Shown piece after piece: positions 46,683-56,312 of a stretch of 64,000 nt of DNA. A model generated the notes under the pieces. The model had not been told where the DNA came from. It saw only the letters and a list, made by a program, of their open reading frames with translations, and did not search any database. Within the stretch, counting starts at the first letter, position 1. Every line of letters starts with the position of its first letter. Origin of the DNA: Mucilaginibacter sp. GTDB lineage: Bacteria; Bacteroidota; Bacteroidia; Sphingobacteriales; Sphingobacteriaceae. Where the stretch lies: contig NZ_JAQBOD010000056.1 in the NCBI RefSeq assembly GCF_028288205.1, positions 1 to 64,000 on the forward strand. Reading direction: 5' to 3'. The position numbers were made by a program, and so were the translations under genes.

Positions 46683-49145
46683 ATGGGAATTGAAATCAAT
46701 AAAATACTGCCCCTAACCAAAGTAGAGAATGGTGCGATCCTGTCGGCTCACGGTGACATTACCATTGCCTACGAAGTTACCCTGCCGGAAATCTTTACTT
46801 TATCCGACCGGGATTATGAAGCCTATCACCAGGCGTGGGTCAAAGCAATACGTTTATTGCCGCAAGGCAGTATTTTCCATAAACAGGACTGGTTTACCGC
46901 GAGTAGTTTTAAGGCTGATTTTGAAAAGGCGGGTAAAAGCTTCCTGTCACGCTCCAGTGAACGTTTTTTTAACGAACGCGAATGTTTGGAGCATCGCTGT
47001 TATATCTTTTTGACCCAAAAACCAAAGGATAGGAAATTAGCCAGTTCTGCCTACAGCAACATCTTACGCAAAAGCATTGTGCCGCAGCAAACCATTAGCC
47101 CGGTTTTGTTTAAGGATTTTTTGGATTGCGCCGGGCAATTCGAGCGGATATTAAAAGACAGCGGCTTCGTTAACCTGAACAGGTTAAATGATGATGAATT
47201 GGCGGGTACAAAAGCACAAGCAGGCGTCATCGAAAGCTACTGTTTTTTAGGAACGCCAGGACAAAGGTCGGTTATCCAAGATATTCACATCAAAGAGGAG
47301 ATCAGAGTTGGCAAAAATCAATGTGAATTATACATGTTGGCCGATGCTGAAGACCTGCCGACCGTTTGCGGCAGCCGTATTAATTATGATAAATACAGCA
47401 CCGACCGCACCAAATTCAGTATTGGCTTTGCTTCGCCTTTGGGCCAGTTGCTCAACTGTAATCACATACTGAACCAATACCTATTCATTGAGGATGGGCA
47501 AAAAACGATCAAACGGCTGGAAGCTAAAAAATTACGCTTACAATCTTTATCTGGCTATTCCCGTGAAAATGCCATCGGCCGCGATGCGGTTAATGATTTT
47601 CTCAATGAAGCCATCGGGCAACAACGGCTGCCCATCAAGGCCCACTTTAATGTACTGGCCTGGTCGGATGATGTAAACAAAATTAAAGACCTGAAAAATC
47701 TGGTAAGTTCCGCAATGGCGCAAATGGATGCTACTGCCAAACTGGAAACGGACGGCGCGCCGCAAATATGGTTTGCAGGGTTGCCGGGCAATGAAGCCGA
47801 CTTTCCCATGAATGATACGTTTGATACGTTCGTAGAGCAGGCCGCCTGTTTTTTTAATCTCGAAACCAATTACCGGGATAGTATAAGCCCTTTCGGTATC
47901 CGCTTAGGCGACCGCTTGACCGGGAGACCTGTTCATGTGGACATCAGCGATTTGCCGATGAGTTTAGGCTGGATTACCAACCGCTCAAAATTTACACTAG
48001 GCCCCAGTGGTTCCGGCAAAAGTTTTTGGACAAACCATTTGCTCCGTTCCTATTATGAACAAGCTGCGCATGTGGTGGTAATGGATATTGGCCACAGCTA
48101 TAGAGGACTTTGTGAATTGGTGGGAGGCTATTATTTCACCTATTCGGAAAGCGACCCGATCAAATTTAATCCATTCCATTTAACTGACGGCGACATACTG
48201 GATACAGAGAAGAAAGAAAGCATCAAAACGCTATTACTGGCACTTTGGAAAAAAGACGATGAACCCTACCGCAGATCGGAATATGTGGCTATATCCAACG
48301 CGCTAACCGGCTATTACCAGCATTTGGAGCGGTTTCCTGATGTTTTTCCCTGCTTCAATACCTTTTATGAATACCTGATGGAACATTATTTACAGGTATT
48401 GGAAGATGGTAAGGTAAAGGAGAAAGATTTTGATGTGGCAAATTTTCTCTATGTATTAAATCCTTATTACCGGGGCGGCGAGTTTGATTACCTGTTAAAC
48501 GCTACGGGGAATCTGGACCTGCTCCATGAACGTTTTATTGTTTTTGAAATAGATGCCTGTAAGGACCATCCCATACTTTTCCCTGTAGTTACACTCATCA
48601 TCATGGAAATGATTATTTCTAAAATGCGCAAGCTGCCAGGTATCCGTAAGGTCGTACTGATCGAAGAATGCTGGAAAGCCATCGCTAAGGAGGGCATGGC
48701 AGAATACATCCGCTATTTGTATAAAACGATGCGCAAGTTCTATGGTGAACCTATCGTAGTGACCCAGGAAGTAGAAGATATTATTAGTAGTCCTGTAGTT
48801 AAGCAGGCGATTATTAATAATTCGGATTGTAAGATCCTGCTTGACCAAAGCAAATACCAAAACAAATTTGATGCGATACAAGAATTATTGGGCCTTACTG
48901 AAAAAGAAAAAGCACTCATTCTCTCTATGAACCGGGCTAACGATCCAAAACGCAGGTACAAGGAGGTATTTATCTCGTTGGGCCAGTTTTCCAAAGTTTA
49001 TCGCACAGAAGTCAGTTTAGAAGAATATCTGGCTTACACTACCGAGGAACGCGAAAAGGTAAAAGTACATCAATATGCTAAAAAGTATGGCAGCATCCAA
49101 AAGGGTATTGCCGCACTTGCAATGGAAATTAAAAGCAAAAGCTAA
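46683..49145 (+). CDS. traG: Conjugation ATPase TraG (VirB4-like)
   Basis: About 820 residues from the ATG at 46683, 5 bases after the traF stop. Walker A is GPSGSGKSFW, Walker B is KVVLIEECWKAI. The N-terminal domain (GIEINKILPLTKVENGAIL) is the usual VirB4 N-region. It powers assembly or transport in the secretion channel. Length and motifs are normal for the family, with no sign of breakage. Confidence 0.95.
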   Translation: MGIEINKILPLTKVENGAILSAHGDITIAYEVTLPEIFTLSDRDYEAYHQAWVKAIRLLPQGSIFHKQDWFTASSFKADFEKAGKSFLSRSSERFFNERECLEHRCYIFLTQKPKDRKLASSAYSNILRKSIVPQQTISPVLFKDFLDCAGQFERILKDSGFVNLNRLNDDELAGTKAQAGVIESYCFLGTPGQRSVIQDIHIKEEIRVGKNQCELYMLADAEDLPTVCGSRINYDKYSTDRTKFSIGFASPLGQLLNCNHILNQYLFIEDGQKTIKRLEAKKLRLQSLSGYSRENAIGRDAVNDFLNEAIGQQRLPIKAHFNVLAWSDDVNKIKDLKNLVSSAMAQMDATAKLETDGAPQIWFAGLPGNEADFPMNDTFDTFVEQAACFFNLETNYRDSISPFGIRLGDRLTGRPVHVDISDLPMSLGWITNRSKFTLGPSGSGKSFWTNHLLRSYYEQAAHVVVMDIGHSYRGLCELVGGYYFTYSESDPIKFNPFHLTDGDILDTEKKESIKTLLLALWKKDDEPYRRSEYVAISNALTGYYQHLERFPDVFPCFNTFYEYLMEHYLQVLEDGKVKEKDFDVANFLYVLNPYYRGGEFDYLLNATGNLDLLHERFIVFEIDACKDHPILFPVVTLIIMEMIISKMRKLPGIRKVVLIEECWKAIAKEGMAEYIRYLYKTMRKFYGEPIVVTQEVEDIISSPVVKQAIINNSDCKILLDQSKYQNKFDAIQELLGLTEKEKALILSMNRANDPKRRYKEVFISLGQFSKVYRTEVSLEEYLAYTTEEREKVKVHQYAKKYGSIQKGIAALAMEIKSKS

Positions 49146-49149
49146 TACT

Positions 49150-49524
49150 ATGAAAACAACAGTTAAAATGATGATGGCCGCCCTACTCTTATTGGCCGCC
49201 TGTCAAAGCAAAAACAGCCAAACGCAGGATTTTATTCCTGGTACTTATGTAAACGCTGCTAAAGGCGACTATGCCATTGCTAATGATACTTTAGTCATTA
49301 AGCCGGTTGATGCCAATAATTATATGATTATCCGCAAAACGACCTACCAAGCTATCAGGGACGGGCATTTATTACCGAAGCATCATAAAACGGAAAAGTT
49401 AAATGCTATTTGGAATACCGGAAAGCACGAACTGGACGAAACTATTACTGGCAGGATATTTCGTTTTGATGCGGATAAAAAACTACTGCTGATTAACCAG
49501 GCCAGCTACCAAAAGATAAACTAA
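49150..49524 (+). CDS. Small conjugation-associated lipoprotein
   Basis: 124 residues. The signal ends in a lipobox (MAALLLLAAC, Cys18), so the protein is lipid-anchored. The mature part is a small beta domain (FIPGTYVNAAKGDYAIANDT, RIFRFDADKKLLLINQ). It starts 5 bases after traG on the same strand and fits the position of TraH-like proteins. An upstream in-frame start within traG was rejected. Role in the outer-membrane complex inferred. Confidence 0.75.
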   Translation: MKTTVKMMMAALLLLAACQSKNSQTQDFIPGTYVNAAKGDYAIANDTLVIKPVDANNYMIIRKTTYQAIRDGHLLPKHHKTEKLNAIWNTGKHELDETITGRIFRFDADKKLLLINQASYQKIN

Positions 49525-49583
49525 CCAAATTATTCACCAAGTAACCATTACTATACCGCGATAGCGGTGTGAAGGAGGCTATT

Positions 49584-50285
49584 GTGTCAAAAATTAAAGA
49601 AATCATGAAAAAGTATATGGTCATTTTACCCTTATCGGCGGTAAGCATATTTGTGTCCATACCCAAAGGCGCCGATGCGCAGGCCATCGTCGGCTCGGTC
49701 ATTTCTTCGACCGTCGGCAGGGTGATCCGGGCAATCGATTTGGAAGTACAACGGATGCAGAACCAAACGATCTGGCTCCAAAACGCGCAGAAAGCATTGG
49801 AAAATCAATTATCCAAACTCAAATTGAATGAAATATCGGACTGGTCATTCAAACAAAAAGACTTGTTCAGCGAATATTATACCGAACTCTGGAACATTAA
49901 AACAGCTATCGCCTATTATTCCAGGATCAGTGAGTTAACGCAAAAGCAGGTCGCTTTAGTTAATTCCTATAACCAGGCATGGAACCTCGTAAAATCGGAC
50001 AAGCATTTCAGCGCCGATGAACTAGCCTATATGAGCAAAGTCTATTCGGGAATATTGCAGGCCAGCGTTAACGATCTCGATCAAATTTTATTGGTCATCA
50101 ATGCCAATAAAACCCAAATGCCGGATGCCAAACGGATGGAAATTGTCAACAAGGCTGCCGATCACATGGATACCAATTACAACGACTTGCAGCAATTCAA
50201 TAACCAGAACAAGCTATTGAGCCTGCAACGGGCCAGTGATGAAAACGAAGTATTAACGCTGAAAAAATATTATGGAATTGATTAG
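49584..50285 (+). CDS. TraI-like periplasmic conjugation protein (first of three)
   Basis: About 233 residues. The ATG at 49605 (MKKYMVILPLSAVSI) or the GTG at 49584, with AAGGAGG before it, could be the start; I used the GTG because of its strong ribosome site. A signal peptide ends near GADA. The rest is coiled helical (LEVQRMQNQTIWLQNAQKAL). It resembles the TraI/VirB5-like proteins of Bacteroidetes ICEs. It ends LKKYYGID and its stop overlaps the next gene start. Confidence 0.75.
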   Translation: MSKIKEIMKKYMVILPLSAVSIFVSIPKGADAQAIVGSVISSTVGRVIRAIDLEVQRMQNQTIWLQNAQKALENQLSKLKLNEISDWSFKQKDLFSEYYTELWNIKTAIAYYSRISELTQKQVALVNSYNQAWNLVKSDKHFSADELAYMSKVYSGILQASVNDLDQILLVINANKTQMPDAKRMEIVNKAADHMDTNYNDLQQFNNQNKLLSLQRASDENEVLTLKKYYGID

Positions 50286-50943
50286 TAAACTAAAAGATAA
50301 AAGGCGAAAGCTGAAAGGGGCTTGTCTTGTTTCTTATATCTTGATTCTTGTTTCTGCTGAAAGTCATGCGCAAACATTTGCCGAATGGTTTAGCCAAAAG
50401 AAAACGCAGATCAAATACCTGACCGAGCAAATTGCGGCCCTGAACGCTTGTGAAACTTCGCTTAAACAAGGTTACGCGATGATGAAAATTGAATGGACAG
50501 CTATCGGCAATTTTAAGAACGGCGAATTTGGTTTGCATCAAAATTATTATAATTCGTTAAGCCAGGTCAACCCACTGGTTAAGAACAGTACGGATTTGCC
50601 AACCATTCACGCAGAACAGCAAAGCATCATTAGCCAATTTAATTCGGTGCAGCATTTAGCCGGCCTGTCCGCTTCCGAGCAAACTTATATCGGGCTGGTA
50701 CAGCAAAACATCATTGGCCAATGTGCTAAAGACCTGGACGATCTGCAAACAGTGTTAACATCCGGCGATTTGGTAATGACCGATGATGAACGGATCAAAC
50801 GCATTAACCAAATCACCGCAGTTTTTAAAGACAAATACCTCTTTACCTGCTCCTTTTGCACTCAGATTAGGCTATTGGCTATTCAGCGCAACCAAGTCGA
50901 TCAAAGTATTCAAACCTTAAATCAGCTTTATGGAATTAATTAA
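50272..50943 (+). CDS. Periplasmic conjugation protein (second of three)
   Basis: 223 residues with a signal peptide (GACLVSYILILVSAESHAQ). The remainder is a helical bundle (EWFSQKKTQIKYLTEQIAAL, LKQGYAMMKIEWTAIGNF). The two Cys of FTCSFC and the Cys of LNACE are notable. The start overlaps the preceding gene by 14 bases; the stop overlaps the next similarly. It shares the overall plan of its neighbours, so this is probably a tandem family of VirB5-like proteins. Confidence 0.7.
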   Translation: MELISKLKDKRRKLKGACLVSYILILVSAESHAQTFAEWFSQKKTQIKYLTEQIAALNACETSLKQGYAMMKIEWTAIGNFKNGEFGLHQNYYNSLSQVNPLVKNSTDLPTIHAEQQSIISQFNSVQHLAGLSASEQTYIGLVQQNIIGQCAKDLDDLQTVLTSGDLVMTDDERIKRINQITAVFKDKYLFTCSFCTQIRLLAIQRNQVDQSIQTLNQLYGIN

Positions 50944-51583
50944 GAAAATAAGTGTCGGGCTAAGCGGCTTTATGCTTTTTACTTTCAGCTTTTTGCCTCA
51001 AATAGCAAGGGGGCAGATTTCAACAGGCCAGGATATGCAGCAATTGTTGCTTGACATAGAAAAGCTGACCCAATTTAAAGCGATCCTTTCGGACATGCAA
51101 TCCGGCTATACGATTTTAACACAGGGTTACGGCGCGGTTAAGAATATTTCACAAGGCAACTTTAACCTGCATTCCGCTTTCTTAAACAGCCTGATGGCAA
51201 TAAGCCCTGAAGTAAGGAAATATGGCCGGATAGCTGATATTATCGCAAACCAGGTCAGCATCGTATCTGAATATAAATGGGCTTGGAAACAAGCTAATGC
51301 CAGTAGCCACTTCAACGCGCAGGAGTTACTTTACATGAACGGTGTGTTTACCTCTTTACTTAACGAGAGCGTGGACAACCTGACCAATTTAGCCAATGTC
51401 ATTACCGCAGGCAATTTACGCATGAGCGATGCGGAACGCTTGCAGGCTATTGATGGCATCTATTCGGATACACAAAACAAGCTGGTATTTCTCCGGGATT
51501 TCAACAACAAGGTAGCTGTTTTAGCGCTGCAACGGCAAAAAGAACAAAACGAGGTCAATAACTTAAAAACCTTATACCCATGA
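50930..51583 (+). CDS. Periplasmic conjugation protein (third of three)
   Basis: 217 residues, signal peptide (GFMLFTFSFLPQIARG) and helical body (QDMQQLLLDIEKLTQFKAIL; MQSGYTILTQGYGAVKNISQ). It shares with the preceding protein the QGY...NF.LH..F motif region and the LAxQRxxxxN end, so the two are paralogues. No Cys in the mature part, unlike its neighbour. The start overlaps the preceding gene and the stop overlaps traJ by four bases (ATGA). Confidence 0.75.
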   Translation: MELIKKISVGLSGFMLFTFSFLPQIARGQISTGQDMQQLLLDIEKLTQFKAILSDMQSGYTILTQGYGAVKNISQGNFNLHSAFLNSLMAISPEVRKYGRIADIIANQVSIVSEYKWAWKQANASSHFNAQELLYMNGVFTSLLNESVDNLTNLANVITAGNLRMSDAERLQAIDGIYSDTQNKLVFLRDFNNKVAVLALQRQKEQNEVNNLKTLYP

Positions 51584-52764
51584 AAACGAAAATTTTATTT
51601 ACAGGCATCGCGTTGCTCCTGTTGAGTGCTAGTGTTACCCGAGCGCAGGACATTACCAGGAGCTTAAAGGGAATGCAGCCAGTGTTGGACAACGTGTATA
51701 ACCAAATGATCCCGATGTGCGGTAACCTAATTGACGCCGCGCGGGGCATAGCGGGGTTTGCGGCGCTTTGGTATATCGCTTCACGGGTTTGGCGGCAGAT
51801 TGCACAGGCAGAGCCGCTCGACTTTTATCCGCTGTTGCGCCCGTTCGCTTTGGGCATGGCGATTATGCTGTTTCCGATGGTCATTGCGCTGATGAACGGC
51901 ATCATGCAGCCTATTGTGTCGGCTACGGGCGCAATGGTGCAAAATTCAGATAACAGTATTGCCCTACTGCTCAAGCAAAAGGAGGATGCAATCAAAAATA
52001 GTTCAAGCTATCAGATGTATGTGGGTGACGACGGCAATGGGGACAGGCAGCAGTGGTATAAATACACCCATCCCGACGACCCGAACGACCAGAACGAGGG
52101 TACATTTTCCAGTTTGGGCAATGATGTGAAATTCTGGATGGACAAGAATATGTACAATTTCAAAAATAACATCAAGCAGTGGATGTCTGAGATCTTGCAG
52201 GTGCTTTACGCGGCGGCTATCCTTTGTATCAACACCTTGCGCACCTTTTACCTCATTGTATTAGCCATTTTAGGCCCATTGGTATTTGGCTTTGCGGTCT
52301 TTGACGGTCTACAGAATTCCTTACAGCAATGGGTAGCGAGGTACATCAATATCTTTCTATGGCTGCCTATTGCCAACATCTTCGGGAGTGTCATCGGCCA
52401 GGTACAGCAGCAAATGATCAAACTGGATATATCGCAGATACAAAGCGCGGGTGATACCTTTTTTAGTCCAAGTGATACGTGTTATTTGATCTTTCTCTGT
52501 ATTGGTATAGTAGGCTATTTCTCGGTGCCAAGCGTAGCTAATTATGTGATCCATGCGCATGGTGGTAACGGCTTATTAAATAAAGTGACCAGCGCCGCGA
52601 CTACTACCATAAGTATGGCTCCCGGTGCCGCCGCAGCCATAGGCGAACGGGCAGAACAAGCCCGAAGCAATATCCTGAACGCACCATCGGACGTTGTGAA
52701 AGGCTGGAATAGTGCAGGTTCGGGAAACAGCAACTACCAAAGGGACAAACTATCCGGCAAGTAA
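51580..52764 (+). CDS. traJ: Conjugation protein TraJ (VirB6-like)
   Basis: 394 residues. Signal peptide (KILFTGIALLLLSASVTRA), then several membrane segments (about 45-65, 83-115, 206-225, 240-262, 300-330), the VirB6-like polytopic plan. The conserved YxxFLCIGIVGYFSVPSV region is visible. It forms the inner-membrane channel core. Ends with a Gly/Ser-rich tail. Confidence 0.9.
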   Translation: MKTKILFTGIALLLLSASVTRAQDITRSLKGMQPVLDNVYNQMIPMCGNLIDAARGIAGFAALWYIASRVWRQIAQAEPLDFYPLLRPFALGMAIMLFPMVIALMNGIMQPIVSATGAMVQNSDNSIALLLKQKEDAIKNSSSYQMYVGDDGNGDRQQWYKYTHPDDPNDQNEGTFSSLGNDVKFWMDKNMYNFKNNIKQWMSEILQVLYAAAILCINTLRTFYLIVLAILGPLVFGFAVFDGLQNSLQQWVARYINIFLWLPIANIFGSVIGQVQQQMIKLDISQIQSAGDTFFSPSDTCYLIFLCIGIVGYFSVPSVANYVIHAHGGNGLLNKVTSAATTTISMAPGAAAAIGERAEQARSNILNAPSDVVKGWNSAGSGNSNYQRDKLSGK

Positions 52765-52775
52765 AAAGTAATTTT

Positions 52776-53402
52776 ATGTTCACACAATTCAAAAATATCG
52801 ACACCGCATTTAAGCATATCAAGCTGTTCAGCTATCTGTTGATCGCGGCTAATACGGCTACATTGTGCTTTTGCATTTATAAAAGCTATGATATCGTAAA
52901 CCAGGCTCAGAACCGGGTACATATCCTGTATAACGGCAAAGTTCTGGAGGCTATCGCAACAGACCGGAAAACAAACCTGCCCATAGAATTGAGGGATCAT
53001 ATCAAGACCTTTCACGAGGACTTTTTTACCCTGGTGCCGGATGATAAACAGATTGATGCCACCGTTACCAAAGCCTTGTATTTAGCTGACGGCAGCGCCA
53101 AGATCGCTTATGACAATTTGCGCGAAGCGGGTTACTATAATAACCTGGTTTCCGGAAATATCAACCAGCAGGTACAGGTAGACAGTATCCGGTTGGACCT
53201 GGATGCCTATCCCTATGGCTTTACCTGTTATGCCACCGAAAAGCTTATCAGGGCCACCAGCACCGTAACCCGCAAATTGATCACGCAGGGAAAGGTCAGC
53301 GACCTGAAAACCGAAACGGACAATAACCCGCATGGCTTTTTGATACAGGGTTGGGAAATACTGCAAAATAATGATGAACAGGTAAAAAGTAATACGCCAT
53401 GA
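52776..53402 (+). CDS. traK: Conjugation protein TraK (VirB8-like)
   Basis: 208 residues. One membrane segment (LFSYLLIAANTATLCFCIYK) follows a short cytoplasmic tail; the periplasmic domain is VirB8-like (ELRDHIKTFHEDFFTLVPDD, GFTCYATEKLIRATSTVT). It links inner-membrane and periplasmic parts of the channel. It overlaps the next gene by four bases. Confidence 0.9.
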   Translation: MFTQFKNIDTAFKHIKLFSYLLIAANTATLCFCIYKSYDIVNQAQNRVHILYNGKVLEAIATDRKTNLPIELRDHIKTFHEDFFTLVPDDKQIDATVTKALYLADGSAKIAYDNLREAGYYNNLVSGNINQQVQVDSIRLDLDAYPYGFTCYATEKLIRATSTVTRKLITQGKVSDLKTETDNNPHGFLIQGWEILQNNDEQVKSNTP

Positions 53403-53626
53403 AATTATTCAGAAAGAGAAATGAAGTTACGGCAAAGCATATTGATAACCCTTTAGTTATCCGCATAGCTGATACAATCCATCGGCATCAAACGCGGGTG
53501 TCCGGCTATCTCAACCGCAAAACGCAGTACTGGAACCGGGCATCAAAGTTAACGGCGCTATTCCTGTTCTGCCTGTTATTCGGCAGTTGCTGTTTGTTGC
53601 TGCTCATCAAAGCGATTATTCATTAA
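53399..53626 (+). CDS. Small conjugation protein, TraL-like
   Basis: 75 residues with one C-terminal membrane segment (LTALFLFCLLFGSCCLLLLI). It overlaps traK at its start and lies 11 bases before traM, the place of TraL in related elements. Sequence similarity to TraL was not checked. Confidence 0.65.
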   Translation: MKLFRKRNEVTAKHIDNPLVIRIADTIHRHQTRVSGYLNRKTQYWNRASKLTALFLFCLLFGSCCLLLLIKAIIH

Positions 53627-53637
53627 AAACAATATTT

Positions 53638-54708
53638 ATGACAACACAAGAGAAACGAAAACGATTGATGCTCCTGGTATTACCGCCTTTAATAATCCTA
53701 TTCACGGCATTAGGATTTTACGCTTTAGGCGGTGGTAGGGGGGATGCGGGAGTACAAGATGCGACAGTCAGCAAAGGCATCAACACCCAATTACCCGGCG
53801 CACAGTTGAAAAAGGATGAAGCCAAAGACAAAATGAGCCTGTACAACCAGGCGCAGCATGATTCCGTTTTAGCCCGGTCAAAATCTGACTCAGGTGCATT
53901 TGCCGCTTTGGGTTGGGACACTTCGAAATTCCAACACCCTGTAAAAACGCCGCCAAACAGCGCGTCAACTAATGAAGCGAAGATCAATGAACGGTTGGCG
54001 CAAATCAACCGGCAGATCAACAGGCCTGATCCGGTAGCCAAACAGCCGCCAACAGATGATGAAGCCAATGCCAAATCTGCCGAGCTTCACCGACTGGAGA
54101 AGCTTATTAAACAAAAACAGCAAACAGGTACGCCCGATCCGCAAATGCAGCAATTGAATGCCATGCTAGATAAGATCATGGCCATTCAAAATCCATCATC
54201 AGTTAAGGATAAGCCCGAATTGAATAAACCAGTGGTAAAGGACAGCGCATTTAAGGCAATTCCAGCTATCATTGACGGCAATCAAAAAGTAGCGCCCGGT
54301 GGTGTGGTCAAATTGCGTTTGCAGGATACGATCCATATTAATGGCCTTACTATTCCAAAAGGGCAAACTGTATTCGGTTCATGTGCCATTACCAACCAGC
54401 GCTTGCTATTAGACATTCGTAACATCCGTTTAGGCACAGCGATTATCCCGGTCATTCTCACCGTGTTTTCACTGGATGGCATGGCGGGCATTGCGGCGCC
54501 GGAAGCGGAATTGGGCGAGGCGGCGGGCGGCGGGGCAAACGGAGCGCTCGAAAACATGCAGTTTTTGAGCATGGACAACAGTTTATCGACACAGGCGGCC
54601 ACAGCAGGTATTTCAGCGGCAAAAGGCTTGTTGAGTAAAAAAGTTCAGAAAATCAGGGTGAAACTTAAAGGCGGCCAAACGGTATTGCTGCGTATTAACA
54701 AATCGTAG
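53638..54708 (+). CDS. traM: Conjugation protein TraM (VirB10-like)
   Basis: 356 residues from the ATG at 53638; an upstream frame overlapping traL was rejected. It has an N-terminal membrane segment (MLLVLPPLIILFTALGFYAL), a long Gln/Pro-rich flexible region, and a C-terminal beta-rich domain (IPKGQTVFGSCAITNQRLLL; KIRVKLKGGQTVLLRIN). It is the VirB10-like bridge between membranes. The next gene starts two bases later and is not a TraN homologue. Confidence 0.88.
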   Translation: MTTQEKRKRLMLLVLPPLIILFTALGFYALGGGRGDAGVQDATVSKGINTQLPGAQLKKDEAKDKMSLYNQAQHDSVLARSKSDSGAFAALGWDTSKFQHPVKTPPNSASTNEAKINERLAQINRQINRPDPVAKQPPTDDEANAKSAELHRLEKLIKQKQQTGTPDPQMQQLNAMLDKIMAIQNPSSVKDKPELNKPVVKDSAFKAIPAIIDGNQKVAPGGVVKLRLQDTIHINGLTIPKGQTVFGSCAITNQRLLLDIRNIRLGTAIIPVILTVFSLDGMAGIAAPEAELGEAAGGGANGALENMQFLSMDNSLSTQAATAGISAAKGLLSKKVQKIRVKLKGGQTVLLRINKS

Positions 54709-54709
54709 C

Positions 54710-55960
54710 ATGGAACCGGACTATACACCAGAACAAAGCATCATTGGTATGCTGGAAGACGCCCAGGATGTAGGAATGACCTACGTGGTGTTTGGGCCGG
54801 AGATCGAGCAGCTTTATTTTTTTGACAGGGCCGGCGATGCGATGGAGTTTACAGCGGCCACCAACCGACAGGGCCAATTGCCCTGGTCGGATGTTTCCCT
54901 GCCGCTGCAATATATGACGATTGAACAAATGCTTTCCGAATTAAAGAAAGCAAATCCATTAACCATAAACAAGATTGATATGAACAGGAACAATTTGGAG
55001 AACATTCAGGATGAAATGAAAAACCTGCGCTTTAGTAAAAAAGCTATGGAAGAAGCACAGCAAAAAATGGAAAAAGGATTGCCGGAATTTACCGTAAACG
55101 ATAAAGTGAACGGCAATAAAGGGCAAGTGGATATTACCGGGCATTTCCGGCAATCCGGCCAGTCCGATAACTACTATTTTAATAAGTTTACCGTGGCCCT
55201 TAACAAGGGTAAGGCATTGGAAGAGGGCCAAAAATATATGGTCATATCACCTAATGAGCAAGCGCCTGGCAAAAACATGGTTAAGCCTTTTGAAAATGTG
55301 ACCGAAGCTATTGATTTCTTTAAAACACAAAAAGGCAATAGCGAGTTAGCTGCCGGTAAGGATGCTGCTAATAAAGTGGAATTGGCCAAAATGGAAAACG
55401 GAAAGATCAATTATGTTGCAAAGGATTTTCAGCGTACATTCCGTACACCTGCCCAAACACAAACGTTTTTTGTTGACCGTGGCAGAGGGTTTACGGCTGA
55501 ACAGGCGGCCAATCTGATACAGGGCCGTTCTGTTTACAGGGACGACTTGTTAAATTTAGCAGGCGATCCTTATTCTGCCTGGATAAAACTGGATTTTGAC
55601 AGCCCAAAGGACCGTTACCAAAATTATACTACCAACCAGTACCATGTACCATCTTATGGTTTTACAACCAAAGAAGCGCTGGAAAAATATAATATCAAAG
55701 ACCTTGCAGACCCTAAAAAAACCGAAAACTTACACCAGTCTATTGAAAATGGTAACCGTCCGCTGATTACTACCGTTAAAGATGGACAAGATGTTAAGTT
55801 GCACATTGAAGCCGCGCCACGCTTCAGGCAAATTAATTTCTTCGGGGAAGATGGCAAACCGGAAAAGCGGGAACAATTTTTAAAAGAACCTAAACTTGAC
55901 CAGACCCTGCAATTAAATAAGGGCAAGGAAAAAGAACAGGAACAGGGAATAGCCGTATAA
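54710..55960 (+). CDS. DUF3945-type ICE protein
   Basis: 416 residues with no signal peptide. It holds two DUF3945-like parts, FTVNDKVNGNKGQVDITGHF near the middle and VPSYGFTTKEALEKYNIKDL near the end, plus a repeat of the ENLHQSIENG type. Such proteins are common in Bacteroidetes ICEs near DNA-processing genes; their role is unknown. It occupies the traN position, so no traN, traO or traP gene is recognisable in this operon. Confidence 0.75.
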   Translation: MEPDYTPEQSIIGMLEDAQDVGMTYVVFGPEIEQLYFFDRAGDAMEFTAATNRQGQLPWSDVSLPLQYMTIEQMLSELKKANPLTINKIDMNRNNLENIQDEMKNLRFSKKAMEEAQQKMEKGLPEFTVNDKVNGNKGQVDITGHFRQSGQSDNYYFNKFTVALNKGKALEEGQKYMVISPNEQAPGKNMVKPFENVTEAIDFFKTQKGNSELAAGKDAANKVELAKMENGKINYVAKDFQRTFRTPAQTQTFFVDRGRGFTAEQAANLIQGRSVYRDDLLNLAGDPYSAWIKLDFDSPKDRYQNYTTNQYHVPSYGFTTKEALEKYNIKDLADPKKTENLHQSIENGNRPLITTVKDGQDVKLHIEAAPRFRQINFFGEDGKPEKREQFLKEPKLDQTLQLNKGKEKEQEQGIAV

Positions 55961-56027
55961 ACGCTGAAGTTTATCGTTGCAGCCTTTTTAAAACGAACAC
56001 TACTTATTCACTTTTAAATTATCATTT

Positions 56028-56207
56028 ATGGAACAAATCACAAAATTAAAAGAACTGATCGCCTCAGCGGAAGCGGATGCCGACAAATTTTTTGGCAAGG
56101 GCAATAGCGCTGCCGGAACCAGGCTGCGCAACACCATGCAACAATTAAAGGTAACCGCGCAGGAAGTACGGACAACGGTTACAGAAAAGAAAAACACAGT
56201 AAAATAA
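56028..56207 (+). CDS. Histone H1-like DNA-binding protein
   Basis: 59 residues, MEQITKLKELIASAEADADK, then FFGKGNSAAGTRLRNTMQQL and VTEKKNTVK. It matches the short histone H1-like proteins of Bacteroidota, with conserved AGTR and the Lys/Glu-rich helices. It would bind DNA, possibly the transferred element. It is followed by a good terminator, so it ends the tra operon. Confidence 0.8.
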   Translation: MEQITKLKELIASAEADADKFFGKGNSAAGTRLRNTMQQLKVTAQEVRTTVTEKKNTVK

Positions 56208-56233
56208 CAATTCAATTATTAATTTACTTTAGG

Positions 56234-56262
56234 AAGGGCCGTTGAAAAGACGGCCTTTTTTA
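56234..56262 (+). terminator. Rho-independent terminator after the H1-like gene
   Basis: GGCCGT (56237-56242) pairs with ACGGCC (56250-56255), flanked by AAG upstream and a run of T downstream (CCTTTTTTATTTTTATT). Classic intrinsic terminator. Confidence 0.85.
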
Positions 56263-56312
56263 TTTTTATTCACAGTATATTAGCCTGTATATTAAATTAC
56301 CTAAATGACATT

